Below are positions 25,478 through 34,596 of a stretch of 44,271 nucleotides of DNA, one piece after another; position 1 is the first letter of the stretch; every line of letters starts with the position of its first letter. Both the position numbers and the translations under genes were made by a program. Source of the stretch: Candidatus Sumerlaeota bacterium (GTDB taxonomy: Bacteria > Sumerlaeota > Sumerlaeia > JAFGJS01); contig JAFGJS010000011.1 in assembly GCA_016928995.1 (NCBI GenBank), positions 1 to 44,271 on the forward strand, read 5' to 3'. The notes under the pieces were generated by a model. The model worked only from the letters and a program-made list of their open reading frames with translations, was not told where the DNA came from and made no database searches.

Positions 25478-26281
25478 ATGATCCGAATGTTTTCCTGCAG
25501 CATCCTGATATTCATCATGCTGCCGCTATTATTCACATGCGCGCTTTCCCCTCGCAGCGACCTGATGCGCTTCCATACGGTGCTGAAAGGGCAAAATATG
25601 ACGGCTGTCGCAAAACAGTACGATGTGCCTGAGGTAGTGCTGCGCTATGTCAACAACGTGCCGGAAGGCTACCAGCCCGCGCCGGGCAGCGAACTGATGA
25701 TCCCCTATGACTACGAACTGGTTTATGTCACTCCGCCGGCAGAACATAACCAACCGGCCTCTACCCGTAAGCCTGCAAAGGCGCGGCCGGCTCAACGTCA
25801 ACCTCTGCGACGTCCTCCGCCGGAAAACACGGCGGCGGCTCGCCCCGCAGCGCCCGCCAGCGCTCCCGCCAACACCGTCACGGACGCCATGTACGCCGAT
25901 CTTCGCGCGGACCTGGCCTGGCCGGTCCAGGGGATCGTGACGAAACGCTACGAAGGTCCGCAGATGAACGCCCAAAAGGGAATTCTGATCGAAGTCCAGC
26001 AAGGCGCGCCGGTGCGCGCGGCGCGAGCGGGCACGGTGATCTACAGCAGCGACAAGATCCCGGGCTTCGGCAACTTCATCATCCTCGAACACTCCGGCGG
26101 CTACACCACCTTCTACGCGCACAACTCGATCAACCTGGCCAAGGTGGGGCAGAGTGTGAACAAAGGCGATAAGATCGCCTACGCCGGCCAAACAGGGAAC
26201 GTCAAAACAACCAGCCTCTATTTCGAACTCCGCAAAAATCACGAGGCCGTCGATCCGCTCCGCTGGCTTCCCTTGCGTTAA
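25478..26281 (+). CDS. LysM-LytM protein, NlpD/EnvC-like with degenerate catalytic site
   Basis: The 267-residue protein has an N-terminal membrane/signal segment, a LysM-like domain (FHTVLKGQNMTAVAKQYDVP, then PGSELMIPYD; about 32-75), a Pro/Ala/Arg linker and an M23/LytM domain (about 145-267: GIVTKRYEG, GFGNFIILEHSGGYTTFYAHN, DPLRWLP). The zinc ligands of active LytM enzymes are missing: the HxGxD block reads QKGILIE and the HxH block reads LYFEL. That loss and the NPLR/DPLR-W-LP ending match NlpD and EnvC, which activate amidases rather than cut peptidoglycan. A possible lipoprotein Cys occurs in LLFTC, but Thr at -1 is unusual. AAGGCGG precedes the ATG at 25478. Confidence 0.85.
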   Translation: MIRMFSCSILIFIMLPLLFTCALSPRSDLMRFHTVLKGQNMTAVAKQYDVPEVVLRYVNNVPEGYQPAPGSELMIPYDYELVYVTPPAEHNQPASTRKPAKARPAQRQPLRRPPPENTAAARPAAPASAPANTVTDAMYADLRADLAWPVQGIVTKRYEGPQMNAQKGILIEVQQGAPVRAARAGTVIYSSDKIPGFGNFIILEHSGGYTTFYAHNSINLAKVGQSVNKGDKIAYAGQTGNVKTTSLYFELRKNHEAVDPLRWLPLR

Positions 26282-26390
26282 CAACTCTCAAACCGTTTTT
26301 TCCATGGCAAAATCCGGGCTTTGCTCTTGACCGCCGCTCTTCCAGCTGCCTTAATAGCCGCCCTGAAGAACAAGGCCATGGGAGAAGAAA

Positions 26391-26672
26391 ATGCGTCTGA
26401 AACCGGAAAAAGTCGGGCAGCTCAGCCACAAGATATTCGACGTGATTAAAAAAGATCCCGAATGCCAATTCGTCCGCGACGAACAGATGGTGCTCGACAC
26501 AATCCGGCACACCTTCCTGAACGACCTCAAGCGCGAAGACGAGGTGGACAAAGAAATCTGGGCCAAACTGGACGCCCACGCGGAGCAAATCTCCAACCGC
26601 AACGTCAGCCGAGGCGATTTGTTCAACAGCGCCAAACGCATGATCGCCAAGGAGCGCGGCCTCGTCTTCTAG
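26391..26672 (+). CDS. DUF507 family protein (first of a pair)
   Basis: A 93-residue, highly charged helical protein beginning MRLKPEKVGQLSHKIFDVI and containing VRDEQMVLDTIRHTFLNDL, the standard DUF507 pattern. The function of the family is unknown; it occurs as tandem genes in deltaproteobacteria and several candidate phyla. GGGAGAAGAAA stands just before the ATG. A paralogue follows 199 bases downstream, with a palindromic element between them. Confidence 0.82.
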   Translation: MRLKPEKVGQLSHKIFDVIKKDPECQFVRDEQMVLDTIRHTFLNDLKREDEVDKEIWAKLDAHAEQISNRNVSRGDLFNSAKRMIAKERGLVF

Positions 26673-26675
26673 GCC

Positions 26676-26817
26676 CTGTCCGATAATTCCCCCGAAGGGG
26701 GGATCATATGAATAGCCCCGGGTGACTGAAGCGCTTCTGCGCGAAAGGAACCCGGGGAATGAGAAAACAAAACCGTCCCCGAAGGGGGCGAATGATTAAA
26801 AAGCACTTATTGGACAG
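26676..26817. repeat. Palindromic REP/MITE-like element between the two DUF507 genes
   Basis: The 142-base element is bounded by imperfect 11-base inverted repeats, CTGTCCGATAA (26676-26686) and TTATTGGACAG (26807-26817), with one mismatch. Inside are a hairpin CCCCC-GAA-GGGGG (about 26689-26701), a longer one with arms CCCCGGGT and ACCCGGGG around a GAAGCGCTTC palindrome (about 26716-26757), and TCCCCGAAGGGGG (about 26776-26787). It has no coding capacity. It begins 4 bases after the stop of the first DUF507 gene. Confidence 0.75.
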
Positions 26818-26871
26818 CGCCGAATAATATCGCGTCCCGAATCAACGGATAGAAATCAACGGACACAAATC

Positions 26872-27153
26872 ATGAGACTTTCCACGGACCGCATTCAGTT
26901 CATCGCCAAGCAGATCACCGAGACTCTGCTGAAGGAGCGGCGTATCCGTTACACAGGCAATAAAAATCGGCTCGCTGCGGAGATCGAGAAAATCATCCTG
27001 GACGACATGCGCCAACTCGCCAAGATCGAACGCGAGGCCGAGAACCTGGTCAACAACCTGCAGCGCGATATTCCCGAAGGCAGCGCCGAATGGCAGGCCA
27101 TCTATCAGCAGAAAAAGGACGAACTCGCCCGGCGCTATGGCTATGAACTTTAA
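26872..27153 (+). CDS. DUF507 family protein (second of a pair)
   Basis: A 93-residue charged protein beginning MRLSTDRIQFIAKQI with NRLAAEIEKIILDDMRQ and a C-terminal YQQKKDELARRYGYEL, a DUF507 pattern. It diverges strongly from the first copy, which is typical of the tandem arrangement. Both are predicted to be helical and cytoplasmic, with no known activity. It lies after a 142-base palindromic element and 50 bases before a glycosyltransferase gene. Confidence 0.82.
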   Translation: MRLSTDRIQFIAKQITETLLKERRIRYTGNKNRLAAEIEKIILDDMRQLAKIEREAENLVNNLQRDIPEGSAEWQAIYQQKKDELARRYGYEL

Positions 27154-27203
27154 GGCTGCCAGCGCAACGGGCAGCTCCTATTCACTTGCCGGACGCTAAC
27201 TCC

Positions 27204-28463
27204 ATGCTCTCCCTGCTGCGCCATTACTCGCTTCCCGACATCCTGCGCATCATCATTGAATCCTGCATCCTCATTCTACGCCAAATTTGGTTCGTTCCAT
27301 TCAACTCCATCGCCTGGCGCAAGGCGCGCGCCCAAAGCCTGCCGCGCCAGAAAGATTCCATTCTCTTTTTCTCCCAGGTGGTCTGGCAGGACGTCTGGCA
27401 GCGCCCCCAGGAAATGAGCCTGCGCCTGAGCCGGCATCGTCCGCTGATCTACATCAGCCCGATGCAAATCCATCGCCGCTACGACAGCGTCCGCGATTGG
27501 ACGCCGCATGTCGCCATTCCCGAAGCGCCCGATTGCCACGTGTTTCAACCGCTCATCCTTCCCGGCGAATACCAGTCGAAACTCATCCGCCGGATCAACC
27601 GCGGCATCATCCGCCGTTGCCTGCGCGAATTGATCCTGCGCCATGGTCTGCCGCGCCACATCATCACCAACAGCCCGTTTTACGATTTCATCGCGGATGA
27701 TACGCCCGAAGCCCGGCTGACCTACGACGTGATCGACGACTTCATCCTCGCCGGCTGGGCGCCGCGCGAAGGCGAAAGCTGTGAACGCCGCATCATCTCC
27801 CGCGCCGGTCAACTCTGGACCGGCACGCTGCAGCTGCTCGAAACCAAACAGGCGCTGCATCCGCGCGTCGAATTCATCCCGCTTGGGGTGAATTACGATG
27901 CATTTCAATTTGAAACGCCGCCGCCGGAACCCGAGGAACTGAACGGCATCCCGCGTCCGCGATTGGGCTACATTGGCACGCTCAACGAACGGCTCGACGC
28001 CGAACTGATCGAGCAGCTCGCCCGCGCCTGTCCAGAGGCCAGCGTCGTGCTGATCGGTCCGCTGCACGGCACCTTCGCCCCGCGTCCCTCGGCGCCGAAT
28101 GTGCATCTGCTCGGACCATGCCGTCACGACTGCGTGCCGCAGCTCCTCGCCCACTTCGATATCGCGCTCATCCCCTTCAAGGTCAATGCCATGACCCGCT
28201 CGCTCAATCCGATCAAGACGCTCGAATACCTCGCCGCCGGCCGCGTTGTGATTGCCGTGGATCTGCCTGATCTGCGCCGCCTATACGGCAACGTGGCGCT
28301 CATCGCCGAATCGCCCGAACGCTTCATCCAGCTCGCGCGCGAGCAGCTCGCCGCAGACCGTTCCGCCCTGGAGGCGCGCGGACGCGACGCCGCTCAAAGC
28401 CACACCTGGGACGCCATGGCGGACCGCATGCACGCCGCCCTGCTTGAAATCGAAAACGCTTAA
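27204..28463 (+). CDS. TuaH-like GT-B glycosyltransferase
   Basis: The 419-residue protein has an N-terminal hydrophobic stretch (ILRIIIESCILILRQIWFV, about 11-29), then ILFFSQVVWQDVWQRPQEMSLRLS. This 'W.RP.......L' opening is shared by TuaH-like and related GT1/GT4 enzymes that act on surface polysaccharides. The donor half shows PRLGYIGTL, LLGPCRHDCVPQLLAHFDIALIPF and NPIKTLEYLAAGRVVIA. Family members transfer sugars in cell-surface glycan synthesis; donor and acceptor are unknown. The ATG at 27204 was chosen over a TTG at 27186, and neither has a strong ribosome site. It converges with the sigma-54 activator gene. Confidence 0.8.
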   Translation: MLSLLRHYSLPDILRIIIESCILILRQIWFVPFNSIAWRKARAQSLPRQKDSILFFSQVVWQDVWQRPQEMSLRLSRHRPLIYISPMQIHRRYDSVRDWTPHVAIPEAPDCHVFQPLILPGEYQSKLIRRINRGIIRRCLRELILRHGLPRHIITNSPFYDFIADDTPEARLTYDVIDDFILAGWAPREGESCERRIISRAGQLWTGTLQLLETKQALHPRVEFIPLGVNYDAFQFETPPPEPEELNGIPRPRLGYIGTLNERLDAELIEQLARACPEASVVLIGPLHGTFAPRPSAPNVHLLGPCRHDCVPQLLAHFDIALIPFKVNAMTRSLNPIKTLEYLAAGRVVIAVDLPDLRRLYGNVALIAESPERFIQLAREQLAADRSALEARGRDAAQSHTWDAMADRMHAALLEIENA

Positions 28464-28501
28464 CTTGATGGAGTCGATTAGGTCTTGCGGAAAGAGATGG
28501 A

Positions 28502-30424
28502 TCAACCGTCCAGATCGTAGGCTTTCATTTTCTCATACAGCGTGGAGCGGCTGATGCCGAGGGCTTGAGCAGTCTTCTGCTTGTTGCCGCTGAAATGCCG
28601 CAGGCACGCCGCGATATGACGCTTCTCAATGTCGCTGAGCGACTCCGGCTCGAAGTGCGTCGCGATGTCTTCCTGACGGATCAAGCGCGGCTTCGACTTC
28701 TCACGCTGCGTGAGGTACGTGGGCAGATGCTCCCGTTCAATCGTCTGCCCTTGCGCCATCACGAGCGCATGCTCGATGGCGTTGCGCAGCTGGCGGATAT
28801 TGCCCGGCCAGTCATAATCGCTCAGCGCGGCGAGCGCGTCATCCGAAATTCCGCGTCCGGCGGTCAGCGAATCGCGCAGCTGCTGGAAGAAATACTGCGC
28901 CAGCACCGGGATGTCCTCGCGCCGCTCACGCAACGGCGGCAGTTGCAACTCCACCACGTTCAGCCGGTAATACAGGTCCTCGCGGAACTTCTCACGCTTG
29001 ACCATCTCCATCAGATTCCGGTTCGTCGCCGTGATGATCCGCACGTCCACGCGAATCGGCTTGTTGCCGCCGACGCGCATGATCTCGCCCTCTTGCAGCA
29101 CGCGCAGGAGCTTCGCCTGCGCGGAAAGCGAGAGCTCGCCCACCTCGTCGAGAAACAGCGTCCCCATGCTCGCGCTTTCGAAATGCCCCAGCTTGCGGGC
29201 ATAGGCGCCGGTGAAGGCGCCCTTCTCATACCCGAAGAGCTCGCTCTCCACCAGGTTCTCCGGCAGCCCTGCGCAGTTCACGGCCAAAAACTCGTTGTTC
29301 CCCCGCGCGCTGGACTGATGAATCGACCGGGCGACGATCTCCTTGCCCGTGCCCGACTCGCCATGAATCAGCACCGTCGCGTCCGTTACGGCCACTTGCG
29401 CGATCTGCGCATGAATCTTGCGGATTTCGGCGCTCTGTCCGATGATGTCACTAGAGCCTCCGGCGCGCTTGGCCATCACCGAGATATTGCGCTCCAAGCT
29501 CTTCATATACGACACGCGCTCAATGAAGAGGCCGATCAGCCGCGCCACCGAGGCGGCGAAATCAAGGTCGATCTTGGCAAGGTTCGCGCGCTCGGAGGGA
29601 TTGTCGATCAGGATCACGCCGTAATGCTTCCCGGCGTGCTCGATCGGAACGCCCAGCATCGAATGCTTGTCCGCGCTCGACAGCGGCGATTGCGTGGCGG
29701 TCACCGGCTTCTGCTCCGTCTGGAAAAACAGCGCGCGCCGGTCTTTCCAGACCGCGCGCAGGGCGTTCTCCGCAATCGGCGCATTGCGCAAGCGCTCCTC
29801 CAACTCCGGGGCGTAGGCGATGTGCGCCGCTTCATGCGCCAGGCGCACCCCGGCGCTTTCCCAAATGATCACGCGCTCCGCATCCATCGCCAGCAGCATC
29901 GGTTCGGCGACGGTCGTGTAAAGCCCCGTCGCGTTCTGCGCATTGGGCAGTTCCTGATTCAAACGGTAAAGCGTCTTGAGTTGCAGATACGTCGCCTTGA
30001 TCGCTCCGGTGGGCATCGCTTTAGCGTCGCCGCCCAGCGCAAAGAGCTCCGTCGGACCCTCCGGCGGCCGCAGCGCGCTCACCGGCCGCTCATGATCCAG
30101 CCGGGGCAGCGCGCCTTTTTCCAGCAATTCCTCCGGGCTGCCGGTATGGTAGATCATCTCGCTTTCGCCGATGCGAATCCGGTCGCCGGAAGAGAGAATC
30201 ATTTTGCTCACTGGAATGTCGTTGACGAACGTCCCGTTGGACGACTGATGGTCGATGATCGCGATCTGCCCGTCCAGGTGCTCGAACGTGGCGTGCTCGC
30301 GCGAAACATTCTTATCCTGGAAAACCACATGGCAATGCTCCGCCCGGCCGAACAATGTGCGCGTCCGGTCGAGCAGATACACGTTGGTGCTCTGATTTTT
30401 TTCAATGCGAATCAAATACGCCAT
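28502..30424 (-). CDS. FHA-GAF-sigma-54 interaction-Fis transcriptional activator
   Basis: The 640-residue protein contains an FHA domain (about 1-95; FGRAEH, SREHA and SSNGTFVND), a GAF-like domain (about 165-305), a sigma-54 AAA+ domain (about 325-560) and a Fis-type helix-turn-helix (about 595-638, [19 protein letters not shown]). Walker A is GESGTGKE (355-362), and the sigma-54-contact loop GAFTGA is intact (402-407). FHA domains bind phosphothreonine, so a Ser/Thr kinase may control it; no such kinase is nearby except the atypical partial one at the left edge. It should activate sigma-54 promoters. It follows glgA by 80 bases on the same strand. Confidence 0.93.
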   Translation of the reverse strand: MAYLIRIEKNQSTNVYLLDRTRTLFGRAEHCHVVFQDKNVSREHATFEHLDGQIAIIDHQSSNGTFVNDIPVSKMILSSGDRIRIGESEMIYHTGSPEELLEKGALPRLDHERPVSALRPPEGPTELFALGGDAKAMPTGAIKATYLQLKTLYRLNQELPNAQNATGLYTTVAEPMLLAMDAERVIIWESAGVRLAHEAAHIAYAPELEERLRNAPIAENALRAVWKDRRALFFQTEQKPVTATQSPLSSADKHSMLGVPIEHAGKHYGVILIDNPSERANLAKIDLDFAASVARLIGLFIERVSYMKSLERNISVMAKRAGGSSDIIGQSAEIRKIHAQIAQVAVTDATVLIHGESGTGKEIVARSIHQSSARGNNEFLAVNCAGLPENLVESELFGYEKGAFTGAYARKLGHFESASMGTLFLDEVGELSLSAQAKLLRVLQEGEIMRVGGNKPIRVDVRIITATNRNLMEMVKREKFREDLYYRLNVVELQLPPLRERREDIPVLAQYFFQQLRDSLTAGRGISDDALAALSDYDWPGNIRQLRNAIEHALVMAQGQTIEREHLPTYLTQREKSKPRLIRQEDIATHFEPESLSDIEKRHIAACLRHFSGNKQKTAQALGISRSTLYEKMKAYDLDG

Positions 30425-30504
30425 TGCGCTTCATTTCTCCCGCCGCCGGGATGACATGTCAACATGATGCTTTTTACGTAACACCGATTCCGCATCAGTA
30501 TATT

Positions 30505-31980
30505 TCAAGCGCCGCGGGAAATCAAGAGTTGCAGCAGCCGCTCGTAGCGCTCCGCCGAAGCGGTCCACGTGAAATCCTGAGCCATGCCGTTGCGCTGGAT
30601 CGCGCGCCACAGTATAGGCTCTTGGGTTTTTACCTTCAGCGCCTTGCGGATCGCCGTGAGCATGGCTTCCGGAGTGTGCGCATTAAAAAGAAAACCTGTT
30701 CCCTGACCCTTTGCCACGGCTTTCTCCGTCGCCTGAACAATGGAATCGGCCAGACCGCCGGTGCGCCGCGCGACCGGCACGGCGCCGTAGCGCATCGCAT
30801 AAAACTGCGTCAAACCGCAAGGCTCATAGCGCGAGGGGATCAGAAACGCATCACTTCCCGCGAAAATCCGATGAGCCAGCTGCTCATCAAAGCCAAAACG
30901 GACATAACATTGCCGGGGACGGCGCCGGGCCATTCCAGCGAGCAAATCCTCATACAACTTGTCGCCAGAACCAAGAATGACCCACTGGCACCGGAGCCGC
31001 TCCAGCCGCGCCATGGCCGCTTCGATTAAGTCCAGCCCCTTCTGCGTGGCCAGCCGCGTGACCATGCCGATCAGCGGCAGCTCCGCATCGACGGCCAAGC
31101 CGCACTCCTGCTGCAGCGTCCGTTTGCACTTGGCTTTGCCCGCAAGGCGCTTCAGGTTGTAATGCGCCGGCAACAACTCGTCATCGGCGGGATTCCACTC
31201 CTCCCCGTCGATGCCGTTCATGATCCCGCTGAGCAGCTCGGCTCGCTCACGCAGCACACCGTCCAGGCCAAAGCCGTATTCCTCCGTCTGGATCTCCCGC
31301 GCGTGCTGCTCGCTGACTGTCGCAATCCGGTCGCAGTAGATCATGCCGCCCTTGAGCAAATTCAAACGCCCGTAAAATTCGATCCCCGCAGGCTGGAACA
31401 AATCATCCGGCAGCCGAATCTCACGCATCGCTTCGCGCGGACAAAGCCCCTGATAGCCGATGTTATGTATGACAAATAACGTCTTGATGGATTGAAAAAA
31501 AGGATCGTCCCGAAGTTCCGCCCGGTTGCGCAGATACACCGGAATCAGCGCGGTCTGCCAATCGTTGCAGATGATCGCATCCGGCCGCCAATTCAGGCGC
31601 TTCAGCAGTTCCAGCGCCGCAAGACATAAATATGCAAAACGAAGATGGTTGTCGGCATAATCCCGGCCATCTTCGCCATAGAGTTCCTTGCGCTCAAACA
31701 GCTCCGGCTGCGCGATAAAATAGACCGGCGTCGCGCCATCGGCCATCACTGTCTCCCAAACCTCGCCCCAGTACGGCCGAGAGAAGAAATCGCCGCCGAT
31801 GCGCCGCACAATGCGCTTAAGCTCCCGCTCATCAGCGCCGATATGAACATAACGCGGCATAACAGTCCGCACATCATGCCCCCTTCGACGCAATGCTTGC
31901 GGCAGCGCGGATGCCACATCCGCCAATCCTCCGGTCTTGGCATATGGCGCGATTTCCGATGTACAATACAGGATGCGCAT
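30505..31980 (-). CDS. glgA: Glycogen synthase (ADP-glucose)
   Basis: The 491-residue protein begins MRILYCTSEIAPYAKTGGLADV, with the ADP-glucose-binding KTGGL at 15-19. It also has HNIGYQG, a YCDRIATVSEQHA block, NGIDGEEWNP, VTRLATQKG and the C-terminal PSRYEPCGLTQFYAMRYG, the GT5 hallmark. It elongates glycogen chains from ADP-glucose. The ATG at 31980 matches the family start, with AAGGGATGG upstream; the longer open frame lacks similarity. A TATAAT hexamer on the minus strand (complement of 32136-32141) could be its -10 box, but no matching -35 is seen. glgC and glgB are not in the window. Confidence 0.95.
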   Translation of the reverse strand: MRILYCTSEIAPYAKTGGLADVASALPQALRRRGHDVRTVMPRYVHIGADERELKRIVRRIGGDFFSRPYWGEVWETVMADGATPVYFIAQPELFERKELYGEDGRDYADNHLRFAYLCLAALELLKRLNWRPDAIICNDWQTALIPVYLRNRAELRDDPFFQSIKTLFVIHNIGYQGLCPREAMREIRLPDDLFQPAGIEFYGRLNLLKGGMIYCDRIATVSEQHAREIQTEEYGFGLDGVLRERAELLSGIMNGIDGEEWNPADDELLPAHYNLKRLAGKAKCKRTLQQECGLAVDAELPLIGMVTRLATQKGLDLIEAAMARLERLRCQWVILGSGDKLYEDLLAGMARRRPRQCYVRFGFDEQLAHRIFAGSDAFLIPSRYEPCGLTQFYAMRYGAVPVARRTGGLADSIVQATEKAVAKGQGTGFLFNAHTPEAMLTAIRKALKVKTQEPILWRAIQRNGMAQDFTWTASAERYERLLQLLISRGA

Positions 31981-32740
31981 CGCAGGCCATCCCTTCATCA
32001 TCCAGAGTCTCAGCTGCTGAGTCTCATTCAACATACAAACTACGCAAAACGCAAGCAAAAGCAACGATCCGAGGCGAAAGGAGAGATTTCATTGAAGTTA
32101 CGGAAATTCATCTGACACCCGAGGAAAACCCCTTGATTATATTTAATCAGAAGAGTAAACTTATCTGGAAATGATGGAAGAAACCATGTTTACAGTGAAC
32201 TGTAGGATGATCTTCGAATATAATGCCAGTCAACGCCTCAACGATACCACAGTCCACTTATATCATAATGCACATTGGCGCGTTTGAACGCAACAAGCCG
32301 GCAAGCGGCGGCTGACGGCCGCCCTTGAAGGTAGTGTCATATAAAACTGATATCGAAAGCCTTTGAAGCCGATCCGGAATCACGGCTCGGCCGTCCGTGG
32401 CGCTCACCGCCGCGAGATGGATGATGAAAGGCGATAGTTGGCTCGTGGAAAATCGGCAGGTTCTCAGAAAATCAGATAATTGATAAATTAATTTCAATTG
32501 TTTGATGAGAATATCTAACTCGTAAGAACCTGCTTCAGTTGTTCCTTGACGATTGATGCCTGCTTGATTATCTTTACACATATCAGGCAGATGTGCCCTC
32601 AAAGCATCAACAAACCCGCGGGCGGAGGGACTGTTAATATCATTCGATCTTTGAGTCAAATTGCATTGTCTGCCGGTGGATAGCAACCGCAGACGTTCTA
32701 CAACATGACTATGGCAAGGCGTGGTTCAGAAAGGATCGCT
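31981..32740. other. 760-base intergenic region between glgA and the GntR regulator
   Basis: No gene is supported here. The minus strand has an open frame (32258-32686) that starts only with TTG and shows no family signature. The region is patchy in composition, with an AT-rich stretch near 32470-32520 and a GC-rich hairpin with arms GGCGGC (32307-32312) and GCCGCC (32318-32323). It may be an eroded gene or element; the promoters of both flanking genes should lie here. Confidence 0.4.
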
Positions 32741-33466
32741 ATGAAATTTGAACCCATACAGCAAAACTCACTAGCCGATATCTGCGAAGCGAAAATCCGC
32801 CGGGCGATCATTGAGGGCGGGCTGAAACCGGGAGACGCGCTGCCCGGTGAAATGGAATTAGCCAAAAAAATGGGCGTCAGCCGCAACGTTGTCCGTGAAG
32901 CACTCAGCCGGCTCCGCATGCTCGGAGTGCTGGAATCGCGCAAACGCCGCGGTATGATTCTACGCGAACCCGTGCTGCTCGACGGCATCACACGCGTCCT
33001 CGACCTTCCCGTGCTCAGTGATAAAACAAAACGCGAATTGCTCGAACTCCATATTGTCCAGGAAGTCGGACACGCGCATGTCATCATGGACCGTGTCCGC
33101 CAGGATCACCTCGAGCGGCTCGAGGAAATCGTGGCGCGCGAGGAGCGGAATCCGAATGATAAAAACCTCGCCGCCGATTGCGACATGGAATTCCATCGAG
33201 TGCTCTTCGAAGCCGCGGAAAACGAATTACTCTCTCAATTCCAGACGATGCTCCGGACCTTCATGACGGACTACGCCCGCGGTTTTCTCGCTGATCGCTT
33301 TGAAGATCCGCAATTCGTGGACCACCGCATGCTGCTGGAAGCCTTGAAACGCAAAGACGCCGTTCTGTTCCACGACTTGATGCAAAAACACCTCAGGGCC
33401 ACGTATTCTCATCAGGCTGATAAATCGGACGGCGGTGAGATAAAAAAGCCTTCCGGCGGCATGTAG
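32741..33466 (+). CDS. GntR-family (FadR/FCD-type) transcriptional regulator
   Basis: The 241-residue protein has a GntR winged helix (about 12-75: GLKPGDALPGEMELAKKMGVSR spans it, then VVREALSRLRMLG) and a helical FCD domain (about 90-220: DCDMEFHRVLFEAAENELL, HRMLLEALKRKD). The Asp and His residues in DMEFH and HRMLL are the usual FCD metal/ligand positions. These regulators respond to small carboxylic acids. AAAGGA lies 6 bases before the ATG at 32741; the frame opens further upstream at 32705 without family support. No metabolic target gene adjoins it, so the regulon is unknown. Confidence 0.88.
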   Translation: MKFEPIQQNSLADICEAKIRRAIIEGGLKPGDALPGEMELAKKMGVSRNVVREALSRLRMLGVLESRKRRGMILREPVLLDGITRVLDLPVLSDKTKRELLELHIVQEVGHAHVIMDRVRQDHLERLEEIVAREERNPNDKNLAADCDMEFHRVLFEAAENELLSQFQTMLRTFMTDYARGFLADRFEDPQFVDHRMLLEALKRKDAVLFHDLMQKHLRATYSHQADKSDGGEIKKPSGGM

Positions 33467-33482
33467 GCATACACCGTAAACG

Positions 33483-34199
33483 CTATCGCTGGTTATGCCC
33501 TGGAAGCGCAGCGGGATCGGGAAAATTGCGCCGCTGATTCAACGGGCAGCCTTCGCATCGCGGTTTCGGTTTGCACTGATGTTTCCCAACTTGCACCAGC
33601 AAGGCATGATACTCATTAAACTGCGCGGCATCGCAAGGCAGCGCGGACTCGAAAATCCGGCGCGCCTCTTCATATGAAGCGCCCTCCGCAAATAAGCCAT
33701 GCCGCGCGCCGATGCGCAGTGTATACGCATCAATCACAAACACCGGAAAGCCCAGCAAGTAAAGCAAAACGCAATCGACCGACTCCCGTCCCAAGCCATA
33801 CACTCCCAGCAATTCCTCGCGCAGTTCCATCGGATCGGCGCGCCGCATCGAGGCGTAATCGCAATCCCAGCGCTCGATGAAATACCGCGCCACGGCCTTC
33901 AGCCGCCGAGTCTTCAGATTGAAATATCCCGCCGGACGAATCAGCTCCGCCAGACGCGCATCGGGCAAAGACAGCGCGGATCGCAAGTCGCAGGCGCCCG
34001 CCTCCTTCAGCCGCGACAACGCCCGCTCCACATTGGACCACGCCGCGTTCTGCGTCAGCACAATCCCGATGATCAGTTCATCCTCCCCTTCCGCGGGCCA
34101 CCAATGCTGCGGACCATACGCCTTAAGCAGCTGTTCATAAATCCGCCGGATCAGCGTCCGTTTGCCACGCATCGAATTGTCCGATCCTTTTCGCATCAT
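33483..34199 (-). CDS. HhH-GPD base-excision DNA glycosylase, MagIII-like
   Basis: The 238-residue protein has the endonuclease III fold: WWPAEGEDELIIGIVLTQNAAW, then the helix-hairpin-helix VYGLGRESVDCVLLYLL (about 133-148) and VIDAYTLRIG with the catalytic Asp157. The lysine that bifunctional endonuclease III has right after the hairpin (GRKTA) is Glu here (GRESV), so it should be a monofunctional glycosylase, as in MagIII. The iron-sulfur loop shows three cysteines (209, 215, 218, C-x5-C-x2-C); the fourth is not visible. The start at 34199 is uncertain: Met10 at 34172 has AAAAGGA 12 bases upstream. It converges with the GntR gene. Confidence 0.8.
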   Translation of the reverse strand: MMRKGSDNSMRGKRTLIRRIYEQLLKAYGPQHWWPAEGEDELIIGIVLTQNAAWSNVERALSRLKEAGACDLRSALSLPDARLAELIRPAGYFNLKTRRLKAVARYFIERWDCDYASMRRADPMELREELLGVYGLGRESVDCVLLYLLGFPVFVIDAYTLRIGARHGLFAEGASYEEARRIFESALPCDAAQFNEYHALLVQVGKHQCKPKPRCEGCPLNQRRNFPDPAALPGHNQR

Positions 34200-34225
34200 T
34201 CATCTACTCGTCGATTGATCTTATC

Positions 34226-34431
34226 AACTGATGTTACGCAGCCAGATGAGTTTTGACAGGATGAACAGGATCGGCAGGAAATCGCTGTTCGAGAGGGGCG
34301 CGACGGGCTTTGATGTAAAACGCGGATTGGACGAGGTTTGTCCATCGATATCCGTCCGCATTGGATTCTCGTCCTCATCCAGTCCATCCTGTCGATCTTG
34401 TCAAAAAAAGCGCATTCGCGTAACATCAGTT
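34226..34431. repeat. MITE-like element with 14-base perfect terminal inverted repeats
   Basis: The termini AACTGATGTTACGC (34226-34239) and GCGTAACATCAGTT (34418-34431) are perfect inverted repeats. A second, inner pair is imperfect: TTTTGACAGGATGAACAGGAT (from 34251, about 20 bases) against ATCCTGTCGATCTTGTCAAAA (to about 34405). The 206-base element has no gene. It lies between the glycosylase start and hisS. The 'gacaggatnaacaggat' motif is familiar from intergenic repeats in other bacteria. Confidence 0.78.
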
Positions 34432-34596
34432 ATCAAAACAATAGCAGCCCATATCGCGTAAACAACAGCCAAATGCAATTGCGAATTGGCCGGAAAGACG
34501 GCAAGACAAACCCGCATTGCAGTTTTTCGTTGCGGACGCAGCCAGCCTTGGGCAAGTTGACCCATCCAAGCCAAACCACAGAGAGGGATATTTGCG

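Noticed and set aside
28565-30454. 629-residue plus-strand open frame
   Set aside because: Antisense to the FHA/sigma-54 activator, whose GAFTGA and Walker motifs establish the real frame; this one has no signature.
32258-32686. 142-residue minus-strand open frame between glgA and the GntR gene
   Set aside because: It begins only with TTG, has no ribosome site and no recognisable family signature, so it was not called a gene; it may be an eroded one.
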